Source: Colwellia polaris (lineage in GTDB: Bacteria; Pseudomonadota; Gammaproteobacteria; Enterobacterales; Alteromonadaceae). From it: DNA of 64,000 nucleotides. The first letter of the stretch is position 1. Every line of letters starts with the position of its first letter. The notes under the pieces are model-generated. The model searched no databases. It saw nothing but the letters and a program-made list of their open reading frames with translations, and was not told the DNA's origin. Where the stretch lies: NCBI RefSeq assembly GCF_002104515.1, contig NZ_NBOE01000004.1:62001-126000 (forward strand), written 5' to 3'. The position numbers and the translations under genes were made by a program. This document shows, in pieces, positions 33,747 through 43,336 of this stretch.

Positions 33747-36491
33747 ATGCCAACTTCTGACCAATCACCGCTTATTTTAGTCGATGGTTCATCTTATTTA
33801 TTTCGCGCATATCACGTGCCATATTTGCAAGCATTATCAACTTCTGAAGGTCAACCTACAGGCGCTATTACTGGCGTCTTGAATATGATCAGAAGTTTGA
33901 AAAAAGATTACCCTAATGGCAATATTATTGCGATATTTGACGCGAAGGGTAAAACATTTCGCAATGACATGTATCCAGATTACAAAGCTAATCGCCCGCC
34001 AATGCCAGACGACCTTCGTACACAAATTGCGCCAATTCATGACATTATTACCGCTATGGGTTTGCCACTATTAGTCGTCGATGGCGTTGAAGCAGACGAT
34101 GTTATTGGCACTTTATCTCATCAAGCTACTGCTTTAGGTATTGAAACGGTAATTTCTACCGGTGATAAAGATATGGCGCAGTTAGTAAATCCCCATGTGC
34201 GTTTAATCAATACCATGACCAATGTTGAAATGGATGAAGCAGGCGTAATTGAAAAGTTTGGCGTGCGCCCAGATCAAATAATTGACTACCTTGCCTTAAT
34301 GGGAGACAAAGTTGACAACATTCCAGGCGTTGAAAAATGCGGCCCTAAAACAGCGGTAAAATGGTTAACGGCTCACCCAAGTTTGCAAGAAGTTATGGAT
34401 CATGCTGATGAAGTTAAAGGCAAAGTCGGCGAAAACTTACGCACAGCGTTAGAATTTTTACCGTTATCTTATGAACTTGCCACCATTAAGCTTGATGTAG
34501 TACTAGAGCAAAACGTTGCTGAACTTAAGCCAAAAACACCAGACACAGAAACATTAAGAACATTATATAAAAAGTACGAACTTAAACGCTTATTAGCTGA
34601 CTTAGATGCAGGCGATAGTAAAGGTGCTGCGCAAAGTACTCAACAAAGCGCGGAAGTTGCAGAAATTCCAGCAGCCGTTGATAGCGAATACGAGATTATT
34701 CTAGACCAAGCTAGTTTTACACTTTGGCTTGAAAAGCTAAACAAAGCTGAGCTTTTTGCTTTTGATACTGAAACCACTAGCGTTGATTATATGAAAGCTG
34801 AGTTAGTCGGTTTATCTTTTTGTATAGAAGTGGGGAAGGCTGCTTATGTTCCTTTAGCGCATGACTATATTGATGCACCTGAGCATTTATCATTAACGTG
34901 GGTGCTTGAGCAGCTTAAGCCATTATTAGAAAGTAATACTGTCTTTAAAGTCGGGCAAAACTTAAAATATGATGCCAATGTATTATCGCATTACAATATT
35001 GAAATGCAGGGCATTAAATTTGACACCATGCTTGAGTCTTATTGTTTTAATAGTGTGGCAACGCGCCACAACATGGATGCGTTAGCAGAAAAATATTTAG
35101 ACTATAAAACAGTACATTTTGAAGAAATAGCAGGCAAGGGCGCCAAACAACTTACTTTTAATCAAATTGATATTGAAAAGGCTGGACATTATGCCGCTGA
35201 AGATGCCGATATTACTATGCGTTTGCACGAAGCTATTTACCCACAATTAGCCAAGATCACTTCGCAGCTCTCGGTATTTACTGATATTGAAATGCCACTA
35301 TTACCGGTGCTTGCTCGCATGGAGCAGCATGGTGTGTTGATAGACCGTGATATGCTCGCAGAACAAAGCCAGTCGATAGGTGCACGTTTAGCCGAGCTAG
35401 AAATTGAAGCACATAATTTAGCAGGTAAAAGCTTTAACTTAAGTTCTCCTAAGCAATTACAAGTAATTTTATTTGACGAACTTAAAATTCCGGTTATTAA
35501 GAAAACACCTAAAGGCGCGCCTTCGACGGCAGAAGAAGTGCTGCAAGAATTAGCTTTAGATTACCCATTACCGAAAGTTATTTTAGAGAACCGTGGTTTA
35601 AGTAAGTTAAAGTCTACTTATACGGATAAACTACCGCTATTGGTTAGCAATAAAACTAATCGGGTACATACCTCTTATCATCAGGCCGTTACAGCTACGG
35701 GTAGACTTTCTTCTACTGATCCAAACTTGCAAAATATTCCTATTCGTAGTGAAGAAGGACGAAAAATTCGCTTAGCCTTTATTGCGCCACCTGAGCATAA
35801 AATTGTCGCTATCGATTACTCGCAAATTGAATTGCGTATTATGGCGCATTTATCTGACGATCCCGGCTTAGTAAAAGCCTTTTCTGAAGGTAAAGATGTA
35901 CATAAAGCAACAGCAGCAGAAATTTTTGCCGTACCGCTAGACGAAGTTACCAGCGATCAACGTCGCAGCGCTAAAGCGGTTAACTTTGGTTTAATTTATG
36001 GCATGTCAGCCTTTGGCTTAGCAAAACAGTTAAACGTACCTCGCCATACCGCGCAAGCTTATATGGATAAGTACTTTGAACGTTACCCTAATGTATCGCA
36101 ATACATGGAAGATACCCGTCAAAAAGCGACAGAAACGGGTTATGTTGAAACCTTATTTGGTCGCCGACTTTATTTACCCGATATTAATGCTAAAAATGGT
36201 ATGCGCAAAAAAGCGGCTGAGCGTGCTGCTATAAATGCGCCAATGCAAGGTACAGCCGCCGATATTATTAAAAAGGCTATGCTAGATGTTGATGCTTGGA
36301 TTCAAGAGCAAAACGACCCTAGAATTAAAATGACCATGCAAGTGCACGATGAATTAATTTTTGAAATTCATCAAGATATTGTTGAAGCAACCACGGCTAC
36401 ATTGGTAGAGGTAATGAATAATGCTATCACCATGAGTGTACCGCTAATTGCTGAAGCTGGTATTGGTGATAACTGGGAGCAAGCACATTAA
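33747..36491 (+). CDS. polA: DNA polymerase I
   Basis: Repair and Okazaki-fragment processing polymerase of 914 aa. Seen: 5' nuclease domain (residues 1-290; LILVDGSSYLFRAYH, GVEADDVIG, LMGDKVDNIPGV); proofreading domain with FDTETTS (catalytic D and E present); polymerase domain with motif A DYSQIELR, motif B RRSAKAVNFGLIYG and motif C QVHDELIFE. The start is ATG 33747 (MPTSDQSPLILVDGSSYL); an in-frame start at 33696 gives an unlikely extension. Confidence 0.98.
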   Translation: MPTSDQSPLILVDGSSYLFRAYHVPYLQALSTSEGQPTGAITGVLNMIRSLKKDYPNGNIIAIFDAKGKTFRNDMYPDYKANRPPMPDDLRTQIAPIHDIITAMGLPLLVVDGVEADDVIGTLSHQATALGIETVISTGDKDMAQLVNPHVRLINTMTNVEMDEAGVIEKFGVRPDQIIDYLALMGDKVDNIPGVEKCGPKTAVKWLTAHPSLQEVMDHADEVKGKVGENLRTALEFLPLSYELATIKLDVVLEQNVAELKPKTPDTETLRTLYKKYELKRLLADLDAGDSKGAAQSTQQSAEVAEIPAAVDSEYEIILDQASFTLWLEKLNKAELFAFDTETTSVDYMKAELVGLSFCIEVGKAAYVPLAHDYIDAPEHLSLTWVLEQLKPLLESNTVFKVGQNLKYDANVLSHYNIEMQGIKFDTMLESYCFNSVATRHNMDALAEKYLDYKTVHFEEIAGKGAKQLTFNQIDIEKAGHYAAEDADITMRLHEAIYPQLAKITSQLSVFTDIEMPLLPVLARMEQHGVLIDRDMLAEQSQSIGARLAELEIEAHNLAGKSFNLSSPKQLQVILFDELKIPVIKKTPKGAPSTAEEVLQELALDYPLPKVILENRGLSKLKSTYTDKLPLLVSNKTNRVHTSYHQAVTATGRLSSTDPNLQNIPIRSEEGRKIRLAFIAPPEHKIVAIDYSQIELRIMAHLSDDPGLVKAFSEGKDVHKATAAEIFAVPLDEVTSDQRRSAKAVNFGLIYGMSAFGLAKQLNVPRHTAQAYMDKYFERYPNVSQYMEDTRQKATETGYVETLFGRRLYLPDINAKNGMRKKAAERAAINAPMQGTAADIIKKAMLDVDAWIQEQNDPRIKMTMQVHDELIFEIHQDIVEATTATLVEVMNNAITMSVPLIAEAGIGDNWEQAH

Positions 36492-36607
36492 TGCCAGTAT
36501 TAATGTGCCTTATTGTTATAATGTTTATGCTGTTGTGAAATTATTTCACTAGCTAAACGTTCTTATTAAATAACACTTAATGATCCCTTCAACGAGTGTT
36601 ACTTTAT

Positions 36608-36634
36608 AGGCCTCTACGCAGAGGCCTTTTTTTT
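36608..36634 (+). terminator. Rho-independent terminator downstream of polA
   Basis: AGGCCTCT (36608-36615) and AGAGGCCT (36620-36627) with loop ACGC, then eight T. It is 117 bp past the polA stop, with no gene between. The space between the stop and this hairpin shows no promoter-like pair of boxes. Confidence 0.9.
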
Positions 36635-36890
36635 AGTTTTATTCCTTCATTTTATTTATCCTGAACTCTGGATGATCAGTGCTTGATACTCAAGAGAGTC
36701 AAAAGCTTAGATAGTAAAGTCAATGCTTAGCTGGGTGAACATCACGAATAGACACCATCAATGCTTCTTTCTATGCCATTTCCAAAGCAAAACGTTTATC
36801 AATAGCGTGCTATTTATCGACTTTTGAACACAGATAATGGGTTCAAAGGTAATTAAATAACTAAAAATGTAAAAAAATTACAAAATGAGC

Positions 36891-36920
36891 TTTACATACT
36901 TAGAGCTGTTACTCTATAAT
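36891..36920 (+). promoter_or_regulatory. Sigma70-type promoter of sRNA copy 1
   Basis: -35 TTTACA (36891-36896), 18-bp spacer, -10 TATAAT (36915-36920). The spacer holds the inverted repeat TAGAG...CTCTA around CTGTTA. The same arrangement, with the same 18-bp spacer, is found on the minus strand at 50726-50755. Confidence 0.8.
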
Positions 36921-36926
36921 TACCTT

Positions 36927-37018
36927 GTTTCCAAATTTAACACTTGTTGTGAAAGTTTGAATTTAAGCTTCCCCATATAGCTTTTGAGTCGATAACTTAG
37001 TTGTCGACTCTTTTTTTT
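36927..37018 (+). ncRNA. Candidate small RNA, copy 1 of a two-member family
   Basis: A free-standing transcript of about 92 nt is predicted from a consensus-like promoter to a strong terminator: GAGTCGATAAC (36986-36996) pairs with GTTGTCGACTC (37000-37010), followed by eight T. No open reading frame of useful length. An internal hairpin AAGCT/AGCTT presents loop TCCCCATAT (36966-36984). The paralogue at 50631-50719 shares the promoter, 5' GTT, TGTTGT and AGCTTCCCC, while the terminator stems differ. Enterobacteria carry Spot 42 RNA (spf) after polA, but I see no Spot 42 sequence match here. C-rich loops in other sRNAs often pair with Shine-Dalgarno sites; function here is unknown. Confidence 0.75.
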
Positions 37019-37149
37019 GCTTGAAATATGAGTAAGTAAATTATGAACCGAAAATATACTTAGCACAGATAAAATTTAAAGTTGTAATATAATTACACAA
37101 AAACTTAAGTGGGTGCTGGTAAGTAACGAAAGACTGAGGAAAGTTTACT

Positions 37150-38610
37150 TTATTTGTTTTTGTATGAAAGCATGGTTAAGCACAAGTTAAGGTGCTCGAC
37201 TAGTGCAGAACAAAGATCAAAATCTGTACTAGAAATCTCTTTATCATGTTGAAAAACTTGTGCGGTAATTACACCTATCGGTGTTTGCGCCACTTTAATT
37301 GGGCAAATTATTACTGAGCCTTTAACCATAAACTCGGCAATTTCACCGGTAATGAATTGATACCATTTAGCTTCTTGGCGATCTTTTACTAAAATGGCTT
37401 GGCCATTATCCATAGCGTAGCTAAAAACATTATTAGTTCGTACAAGAGAAAACTTGGTATTTATGTCTGATTGTTTTCCGGTTATATCGTATGTAAAACG
37501 TGATTTAATCGCCTTTTTATCATCAACAACTAAAAATAAACTGCAATGTTCGAAAGCAAATATTGTTGACATAGCTTGCAAGGTTAATTGTATAAACTCT
37601 GTTAAGTCGGTCGACGATTTAAGTAAGGTATTGAGCTTACTATAAGTACTAAGCAAATTAATTTCTTTCTCAGGATTAGGCTTTAAAACTTGGTACTTAT
37701 TACCTTGGAAGTCACCTTCTTTTGGCAAAGGTTTAATATGCTTGGTTAAAGCCGAAGCACCGTACGATGCTAGTAGTTTGTTAGCCCTTTCACGTAAATG
37801 CTCAATTTTCAGGACTAACTGTCGAACATTTAAGCCAGTTAACTTCGCTATATCTGTTAACAGTTGCTGAAACTCTTCTGCGCTACAGCTTGGATTTGCA
37901 ATTGTGTTACTGAGCTTATCCGCAAAATAAATTATTTGAATTTCAATCGTTCGACTTTTAGGTTTATCTAAAGCTTTTAATAATAAATCGCTTAAGCCCC
38001 ATGTTTTAACAAGTTCAGTACTAAGCTGTGAAAAATCGCAGCCAATTTCATTAATGCATTTTTGACGAAAGCTTTCTGTGGCCATATCGTTATGCGAGAT
38101 CAATTCTTCGGCAGACTCTCCACCTACAATCCAAAAGGCAGTTTCGCCTATTCGATAGAGCATTGCTGCTAAATAGAGTTCTTCCTGAGTATCTTCTGCA
38201 TATTGTGGTGCCATCATTTTGGCTAATAGCCCGGCATAAAAGGAGCTCGCCATTGATTGTGTTAATTGATGGTAAATTTTAGGGTTAAGTTCTTTATTTG
38301 ATAACAGTCCTTCAACTAATTTAGAGGTAAGGCAAATGTTTTTTACTGACCTAATCCCCAATATCACTGCAGCACGAGAAACAGTATTTACCTTATTAAC
38401 ACTAAAGTGTTGCACACTATTAGCCACTTTAAGCAGACAAGAAGAAAGCGCTTGATCATGCAAAATTGCCTGACTTAATTTAGGTAAAGACGATTTATCA
38501 TCATTATTAAATTTGTCCAGCATTTTAGCTGTAGAGGTGATAGCAGGCAGTTCACTTTTAGCGATAATATCAACCCAATGTTCAGCTGAAGTCTGCGGCA
38601 GGTCTTTCAT
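37150..38610 (-). CDS. HDOD domain protein with C-terminal GAF-like domain
   Basis: Cytosolic signalling protein of 486 aa. The N-terminal HDOD domain (about residues 10-210; LPKLSQAILHDQALSSCLLKVANS, VSRAAVILGIRSVKNICLTS) is an HD-related fold without the catalytic HD pair. The C-terminal half (about 315-480; LLKSSTDLTEFIQLTLQAMS, FSYAMDNGQAILVKD) is GAF-like. HDOD proteins often act in stress, motility or c-di-GMP networks; the specific role is unknown. GGAG precedes the ATG. Single-gene unit. Confidence 0.8.
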   Translation of the reverse strand: MKDLPQTSAEHWVDIIAKSELPAITSTAKMLDKFNNDDKSSLPKLSQAILHDQALSSCLLKVANSVQHFSVNKVNTVSRAAVILGIRSVKNICLTSKLVEGLLSNKELNPKIYHQLTQSMASSFYAGLLAKMMAPQYAEDTQEELYLAAMLYRIGETAFWIVGGESAEELISHNDMATESFRQKCINEIGCDFSQLSTELVKTWGLSDLLLKALDKPKSRTIEIQIIYFADKLSNTIANPSCSAEEFQQLLTDIAKLTGLNVRQLVLKIEHLRERANKLLASYGASALTKHIKPLPKEGDFQGNKYQVLKPNPEKEINLLSTYSKLNTLLKSSTDLTEFIQLTLQAMSTIFAFEHCSLFLVVDDKKAIKSRFTYDITGKQSDINTKFSLVRTNNVFSYAMDNGQAILVKDRQEAKWYQFITGEIAEFMVKGSVIICPIKVAQTPIGVITAQVFQHDKEISSTDFDLCSALVEHLNLCLTMLSYKNK

Positions 38611-38886
38611 CTCATTGCTCCAAGTGTTGTTAAGCTCTATTTAGGCTTTTTGATCGAGCGTAACATATTTTCTAATAAAGTAACTGAATATCGATTAAAC
38701 AGTGGTTTCTAGCGCGCCATCAGTCGCTTACCTATTAGTTCAAAAATATAGGGTTTATCGGTAAACAGCGTTACTAAATTTTACAATATTTTTAGCAAAA
38801 TATAACAAACAAGCTATTGTGCTTGTTGTCTATTTAGTTAGTATTGAGATAACTCAATATAATAGTTGTACCTAAAGGTGAATATT

Positions 38887-41736
38887 TTGAATAAATGGAT
38901 GCTACCCTTGTTATGTCTGTGTTTAACGGCATGTGAAAACACTAAACAAGCAGCGACTAAAGAGCCAGCAATAACAGTACCTGGCATAACCTTTGTTGAG
39001 CGTGTAGACAGTAAAGCTGGAAAAACAGTAATTCCCTATCAGAAATATGTATTAGATAACGGTTTAACACTGATACTTCATCAAGATAACTCTGACCCAC
39101 TCGTTCACGTTGATATGACTTACCATGTTGGCTCGGCTCGCGAAGATATTGGCAAGTCTGGCTTTGCACATTTTTTTGAGCATATGATGTTTCAAGGCTC
39201 AGAAAATGTTGCAGACGACGAGCATTTTAAAATAGTGACTGAAGCTGGTGGTACCATGAACGGTACAACCAACAGTGACCGAACAAATTACTTTCAAACA
39301 GTACCCGCTAACCAACTTGAAAAAATGTTATGGCTTGAAGCTGACCGCATGGGTTTTTTAGTTGATGCAGTCACCCAAGAAAAATTTGAAATACAGCGTG
39401 AAACCGTCAAGAACGAACGCGGTCAAAATTACGAAAATCGTCCTTATGGATTATTACGCGAACGTGTAGCGGAAGCTATGTATCCTGTTGGTCATCCATA
39501 TTCATGGCAAACTATTGGTTATATCGACGATTTAAATCGTGTAAATGTTAATGATTTAAAAGCCTTTTTCTTACGTTGGTATGGCCCTAACAACGCGACT
39601 TTAACCTTAGGTGGCGACTTAAATGTCGCTGAAACCTTAGCTATGGTGAACAAATACTTTGGTAGCATTCCTCGTGGTCCTGAAGTTAACATGCCTGAAA
39701 AACCGCAATTTACTATAGACGCAGATCGTTATATTTCTATGGAAGATAATGTGCACTTGCCTTTAGTGTATATGTCTTATCCAACGGTAAGTGTTAGGCA
39801 TAAAGATGAAGCGGCATTAGATTTGTTGTCGAGCATTTTAGGTGGTGGAAAAACGTCATTATTGTATAAAAACTTAGTGAAAAATCAGCTAGCGGTGCAA
39901 GCCTCAGTAAGTCACCCATGTGCTGAGCTCGCTTGTACTTTTAACCTGCTAGCCTTACCTCACCCGGCTTCTGGTAAAACCTTAGCAGATATGGAAAAAG
40001 TGATTCGTGATACTCTAGTCGAATTTGAAGCACGTGGTGTTGAAGATGACGATTTAATTAAAGCTAAAGCTGAAATGGAAGCAGGTTTTGTGTTTGGTTT
40101 GCAAAGTGTTGCCGGTAAAGTAAGTCAGTTAGCGGCGAATGAAACTTTCAAAGGCAACCCAAATTATATTGAACAAGACATCGCTCGCTATGCCAACGTA
40201 ACTAAAGCTGATGTTATGCGTGTTTATAAAAAATATCTTAAAAATAAACATGGCGTGATCATGAGTATAGTGCCAAAAGGGCAGTTGGCATTTGTTGCCG
40301 CTCCTGATAATTTCGTTGCACCTAAACGAGTGCTTCCAACACTTGAAAGCGCTACCGCCCAAAATTTACAAGTCCGTAAAGCAAAAGATGACTTTGATCG
40401 CAGTGTAACTCCAGTTGCTGGCGCAAATAAAGCCGTTGAAGTTCCTCAAATGTGGCGAGAAACTTTTGCTAACGGCATTAAAATACTCGCAACGCAAAGT
40501 ACTGAAACACCAACAACGTCAATGTTGATAAAAATTCCTGCAGGTCATTACTTTGAGCATAAAGAAAAGGCAGGCACAGCATCATTGTTAGCGGCCATGT
40601 TAAATGAATCTACTACGCAGCGAAGCGCAGAAGACATGAGTAAAGCGCTGCAAAAGCTTGGTGCCTCGGTTAACATTTCAGCAGGCACGCAATATTTATC
40701 GATTAATATAAACGCCTTAACTAAGCACATTGATGCCACACTTGCGTTAGTGTATGAAAAGCTTACGCAACCTGCGTTCTTGCCAAATGAATTTGATCGT
40801 AATAAAAACAACGCGATTCAAGGCGCAATTAATGGCAAAAAAGATGCAGGCTATTTAGCGGCAAATGCTTATCGCCAATTACTACATGCAGACAACATTG
40901 CGGCAACGTCTAGTAATGGTTCAGAGGCGTCATTAACGAATATTGCACTAGCCGATGTTAAAGCACTTTATCAACAACAAGTTAAAGCTAAAGGCAGTGA
41001 AATAATACTGGTATCAGATTTAGAGAAAACAGCGGTATTAAAGTCTTTAAGTTTATTTAATGCTTTAACAGGTGCAGCAAAACCCTTGTTATTAGACTTA
41101 CCTGAATCTAATGCTAAACGTGGAGTTATTTACTTAGTTAATAAAGATAACGCAGCACAATCGGTAATTCGCATAGGTAAGCGCTCACTTACGCAAGACA
41201 TCACAGGCGAGTACTATCGTGCTTATTTAATGAATTTCCCGCTAGGTGGTGCTTTCAATAGCCGTATTAACTTAAATTTACGAGAAGATAAGGGCTATAC
41301 CTACGGTGCAAGTTCGTATTTCTATGGTAATAAATTTTCCGGCACATTTACCGCCAGTGCAGAAGTACGTGCAGACGTTACCGATAAATCGATTGTTGAG
41401 TTTGTTAAAGAAATTAAACGTTACGCAGAGCAAGGTATAAGTGATGAAGAGCTAGCCTTTATGCGCAATGCCATTAACCAAAAAGATGCCTTAAAGTATG
41501 AAACTCCGGGTCGTAAGTTAAGCTTTTTAGCACAAATTTTGGAGCACGACTTAAGTGCAGACTTTGTTAAAGAGCGCAATAATATAGTCGCCAATATTAG
41601 CAAGGCAGAGATTAATTCCTTAGCGAAAAAACACTTAAACTTAAGTGAGATGTTAATGGTAGTGGTTGGCGATGCTAACACCTTAAGGCCTCAGCTAGAA
41701 GCGCTAGGTTATCAAGTGATTAGTTACGAAATCTAG
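38887..41736 (+). CDS. M16 family zinc peptidase, lipoprotein
   Basis: Large periplasmic peptidase of about 949 aa with two M16 repeats. The start TTG 38887 gives a lipoprotein signal (MNKWMLPLLCLCLTAC) behind AAGGTG; upstream in-frame TTG 38866 and GTG 38878 are weaker. First repeat: inverted zinc motif HFFEH (FAHFFEHMMFQGSENV) and the downstream Glu region TVKNERGQNYENRP. Second repeat (about residue 530 on) lacks the zinc motif, as usual for the inactive half, and contains NLREDKGYTYGASS. Resembles the two-domain periplasmic pitrilysin-like peptidases of Alteromonadales. Confidence 0.9.
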   Translation: MNKWMLPLLCLCLTACENTKQAATKEPAITVPGITFVERVDSKAGKTVIPYQKYVLDNGLTLILHQDNSDPLVHVDMTYHVGSAREDIGKSGFAHFFEHMMFQGSENVADDEHFKIVTEAGGTMNGTTNSDRTNYFQTVPANQLEKMLWLEADRMGFLVDAVTQEKFEIQRETVKNERGQNYENRPYGLLRERVAEAMYPVGHPYSWQTIGYIDDLNRVNVNDLKAFFLRWYGPNNATLTLGGDLNVAETLAMVNKYFGSIPRGPEVNMPEKPQFTIDADRYISMEDNVHLPLVYMSYPTVSVRHKDEAALDLLSSILGGGKTSLLYKNLVKNQLAVQASVSHPCAELACTFNLLALPHPASGKTLADMEKVIRDTLVEFEARGVEDDDLIKAKAEMEAGFVFGLQSVAGKVSQLAANETFKGNPNYIEQDIARYANVTKADVMRVYKKYLKNKHGVIMSIVPKGQLAFVAAPDNFVAPKRVLPTLESATAQNLQVRKAKDDFDRSVTPVAGANKAVEVPQMWRETFANGIKILATQSTETPTTSMLIKIPAGHYFEHKEKAGTASLLAAMLNESTTQRSAEDMSKALQKLGASVNISAGTQYLSININALTKHIDATLALVYEKLTQPAFLPNEFDRNKNNAIQGAINGKKDAGYLAANAYRQLLHADNIAATSSNGSEASLTNIALADVKALYQQQVKAKGSEIILVSDLEKTAVLKSLSLFNALTGAAKPLLLDLPESNAKRGVIYLVNKDNAAQSVIRIGKRSLTQDITGEYYRAYLMNFPLGGAFNSRINLNLREDKGYTYGASSYFYGNKFSGTFTASAEVRADVTDKSIVEFVKEIKRYAEQGISDEELAFMRNAINQKDALKYETPGRKLSFLAQILEHDLSADFVKERNNIVANISKAEINSLAKKHLNLSEMLMVVVGDANTLRPQLEALGYQVISYEI

Positions 41737-41812
41737 CTTAACTGATTTGACTTAACTTAACTAACTTTAGCTCTAACTCTATGAATATATGGCAGTTAAA
41801 GCTGTTGTAAAT

Positions 41813-41840
41813 AAAGGCTACCATTTGGTGGCCTTTTTTA
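41813..41840 (+). terminator. Terminator after the M16 peptidase gene
   Basis: AAAGGCTACCA (41813-41823) pairs with TGGTGGCCTTT (41826-41836) with one T-G wobble and a TT loop, followed by T residues. It lies between the peptidase gene and the convergent transporter gene. Confidence 0.8.
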
Positions 41841-41976
41841 TCGATGAAGAAAGTGCTTTCGCCACGCTATTTATCATTAAAACATATACGTTATTTTGAA
41901 TGATGCTTGCCTGATTAATATGGTCGAAACAAGCTGAACATTCGTAGCTCATCAAATGTTGGCGCTATTTCATAAG

Positions 41977-42855
41977 TTACAGCGCATTATGTTCGTTATT
42001 TGAAGGTTTAGCTTTTATTTGATTAAGTAATAAGGCAGCGAAAATAATCCCAGCGCCAATACTTAACCTGAGTATGTCAGCCTCTGTATTCCATATCAGC
42101 ACGTTAACAACAATGCCTGCTGGAATAAGTAAATTATTCATTGCTGCTAATGTTCCGACATTGACAAGCGTTGCACCTTTATTCCAGCCAAAATAGCCTA
42201 AACCGGAAGCAACGATACCTAAGTATATTAGCACCCCCCACTGAGTTGGCGTGCTGGGTAATTTATCGCTATTGCCAAATAACACATAACAAACAGAAGC
42301 GACAATGAATGCACCAATAAAAAACCAGCCGAATACGGTTTTGTGGTCGAGTTTACTGTCGATCATTAAGTGCTTGTAGGTTACTTGCCCTGTGGCAAAG
42401 CACATGTTGGCGGCTTGCACGAGTAACAAACCTACCAAGAAGTTGCTGTTAATGCTTTCGTAGCGAATAGCTAACGCACCACATACCGCAATAATAGCGA
42501 TAAGAAAAAACCGAGGATTAAAATGCTTTTCAAGGGCATCATTAAGCAGGGTAATATAAATAGGGGTCATCACGGTAAATAATAAGACTTCGGGCACCGA
42601 CAAATATAAAAAGGAGTGGTAGTAAAAGCTATACATTACGCCAAGCTGAACTGCGCCAATAAGCATCAGTTTTAAAGCTAAGGCCTTGGGTGTTTTTTTT
42701 AATTTTAAAAACGGTAAAAAGACTAAAGTTGCCAGCGCAATGCGCATTAAAACGCTAAACCAGGCATCAACTTGGCCTGCTAAATAAACGCCAATTAAAC
42801 TGAATGAAAATGCCCACAATAGGGTCACTGCAAGTAAATAGCCCATAAATATCAT
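41977..42855 (-). CDS. EamA/DMT superfamily transporter
   Basis: Inner-membrane protein of 292 aa with ten predicted TM helices in two EamA repeats (first about residues 1-135, second about 145-285). Seen: YLLAVTLLWAFSFSLIGVYL at the start, RIALATLVFLPFLKLK, and the second-repeat ending LLIPAGIVVNVLIWNTE...GAGIIFAALLLN. DMT members export amino acids, amines or other metabolites; the substrate cannot be read from sequence. A second ATG at 42846 is an equally possible start. Confidence 0.88.
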   Translation of the reverse strand: MIFMGYLLAVTLLWAFSFSLIGVYLAGQVDAWFSVLMRIALATLVFLPFLKLKKTPKALALKLMLIGAVQLGVMYSFYYHSFLYLSVPEVLLFTVMTPIYITLLNDALEKHFNPRFFLIAIIAVCGALAIRYESINSNFLVGLLLVQAANMCFATGQVTYKHLMIDSKLDHKTVFGWFFIGAFIVASVCYVLFGNSDKLPSTPTQWGVLIYLGIVASGLGYFGWNKGATLVNVGTLAAMNNLLIPAGIVVNVLIWNTEADILRLSIGAGIIFAALLLNQIKAKPSNNEHNAL

Positions 42856-43035
42856 CGTTAAATCATTAATGGCGACAGTTTATCTCTTATAAAAAATAAA
42901 GTCTCTTTGTTGGGCTTTGAAAAGCATAACTATCCCAGCAGCATTATTACTAACAGGTGCCTGAATTCATTTATTGATTTATCATTTAATTATCGTATTC
43001 TGAATGAATATTTTTACTTATTTGGTGAAATTGTT

Positions 43036-43206
43036 TTGAAAAAAATAGCACAAGGCCTTTTATTGTTGGGCGTAATTTTTAGTTTGTCGGGCTGTATTGC
43101 GGCAACGGTTATTTCTACCGCGGTTGATGTGACTACGACCGTAGTGGGTGGCGCTGTTGATGTTGTGGATACGGTTACGCCAGATATTATTGATGACGAA
43201 GAGTAA
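43036..43206 (+). CDS. Small lipoprotein
   Basis: The 56-aa product starts at TTG 43036. The signal peptide with lipobox LSLSGC (about residues 15-20) is clear; the mature part is only about 36 residues, valine/threonine-rich (TAVDVTTTVVGGAVDVVDTV) and ends in acidic DDEE. The longer in-frame reading from 42907 lacks a sensible N-terminus. The TTG choice rests on the MKKIAQGLLLLG-type signal start and GGTGA upstream. No named family recognised. Confidence 0.65.
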   Translation: MKKIAQGLLLLGVIFSLSGCIAATVISTAVDVTTTVVGGAVDVVDTVTPDIIDDEE

Positions 43207-43270
43207 CCAATTGGCGAGCCTAGCAATAAGCAAACTACATTTGCCTACTGCTGGTTAAATTAAAAGCGAC

Positions 43271-43300
43271 AGCGTTGTCAGTTTTTACACCGACAACGCT
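43271..43300. terminator. Hairpin between convergent genes
   Basis: AGCGTTGTC (43271-43279) and GACAACGCT (43292-43300) form a 9-bp stem. No T-run follows on either strand, so intrinsic termination is uncertain, although the site between two convergent genes suits a bidirectional stop. Confidence 0.45.
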
Positions 43301-43336
43301 GACTAATAACGCAAACATTTGATATAACGTTATTGT

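Noticed and set aside
36927-37018. Spot 42 RNA (spf) by position after polA
   Set aside because: The sequence does not match the Spot 42 that I recall, and a paralogue exists elsewhere; treated as a separate family.
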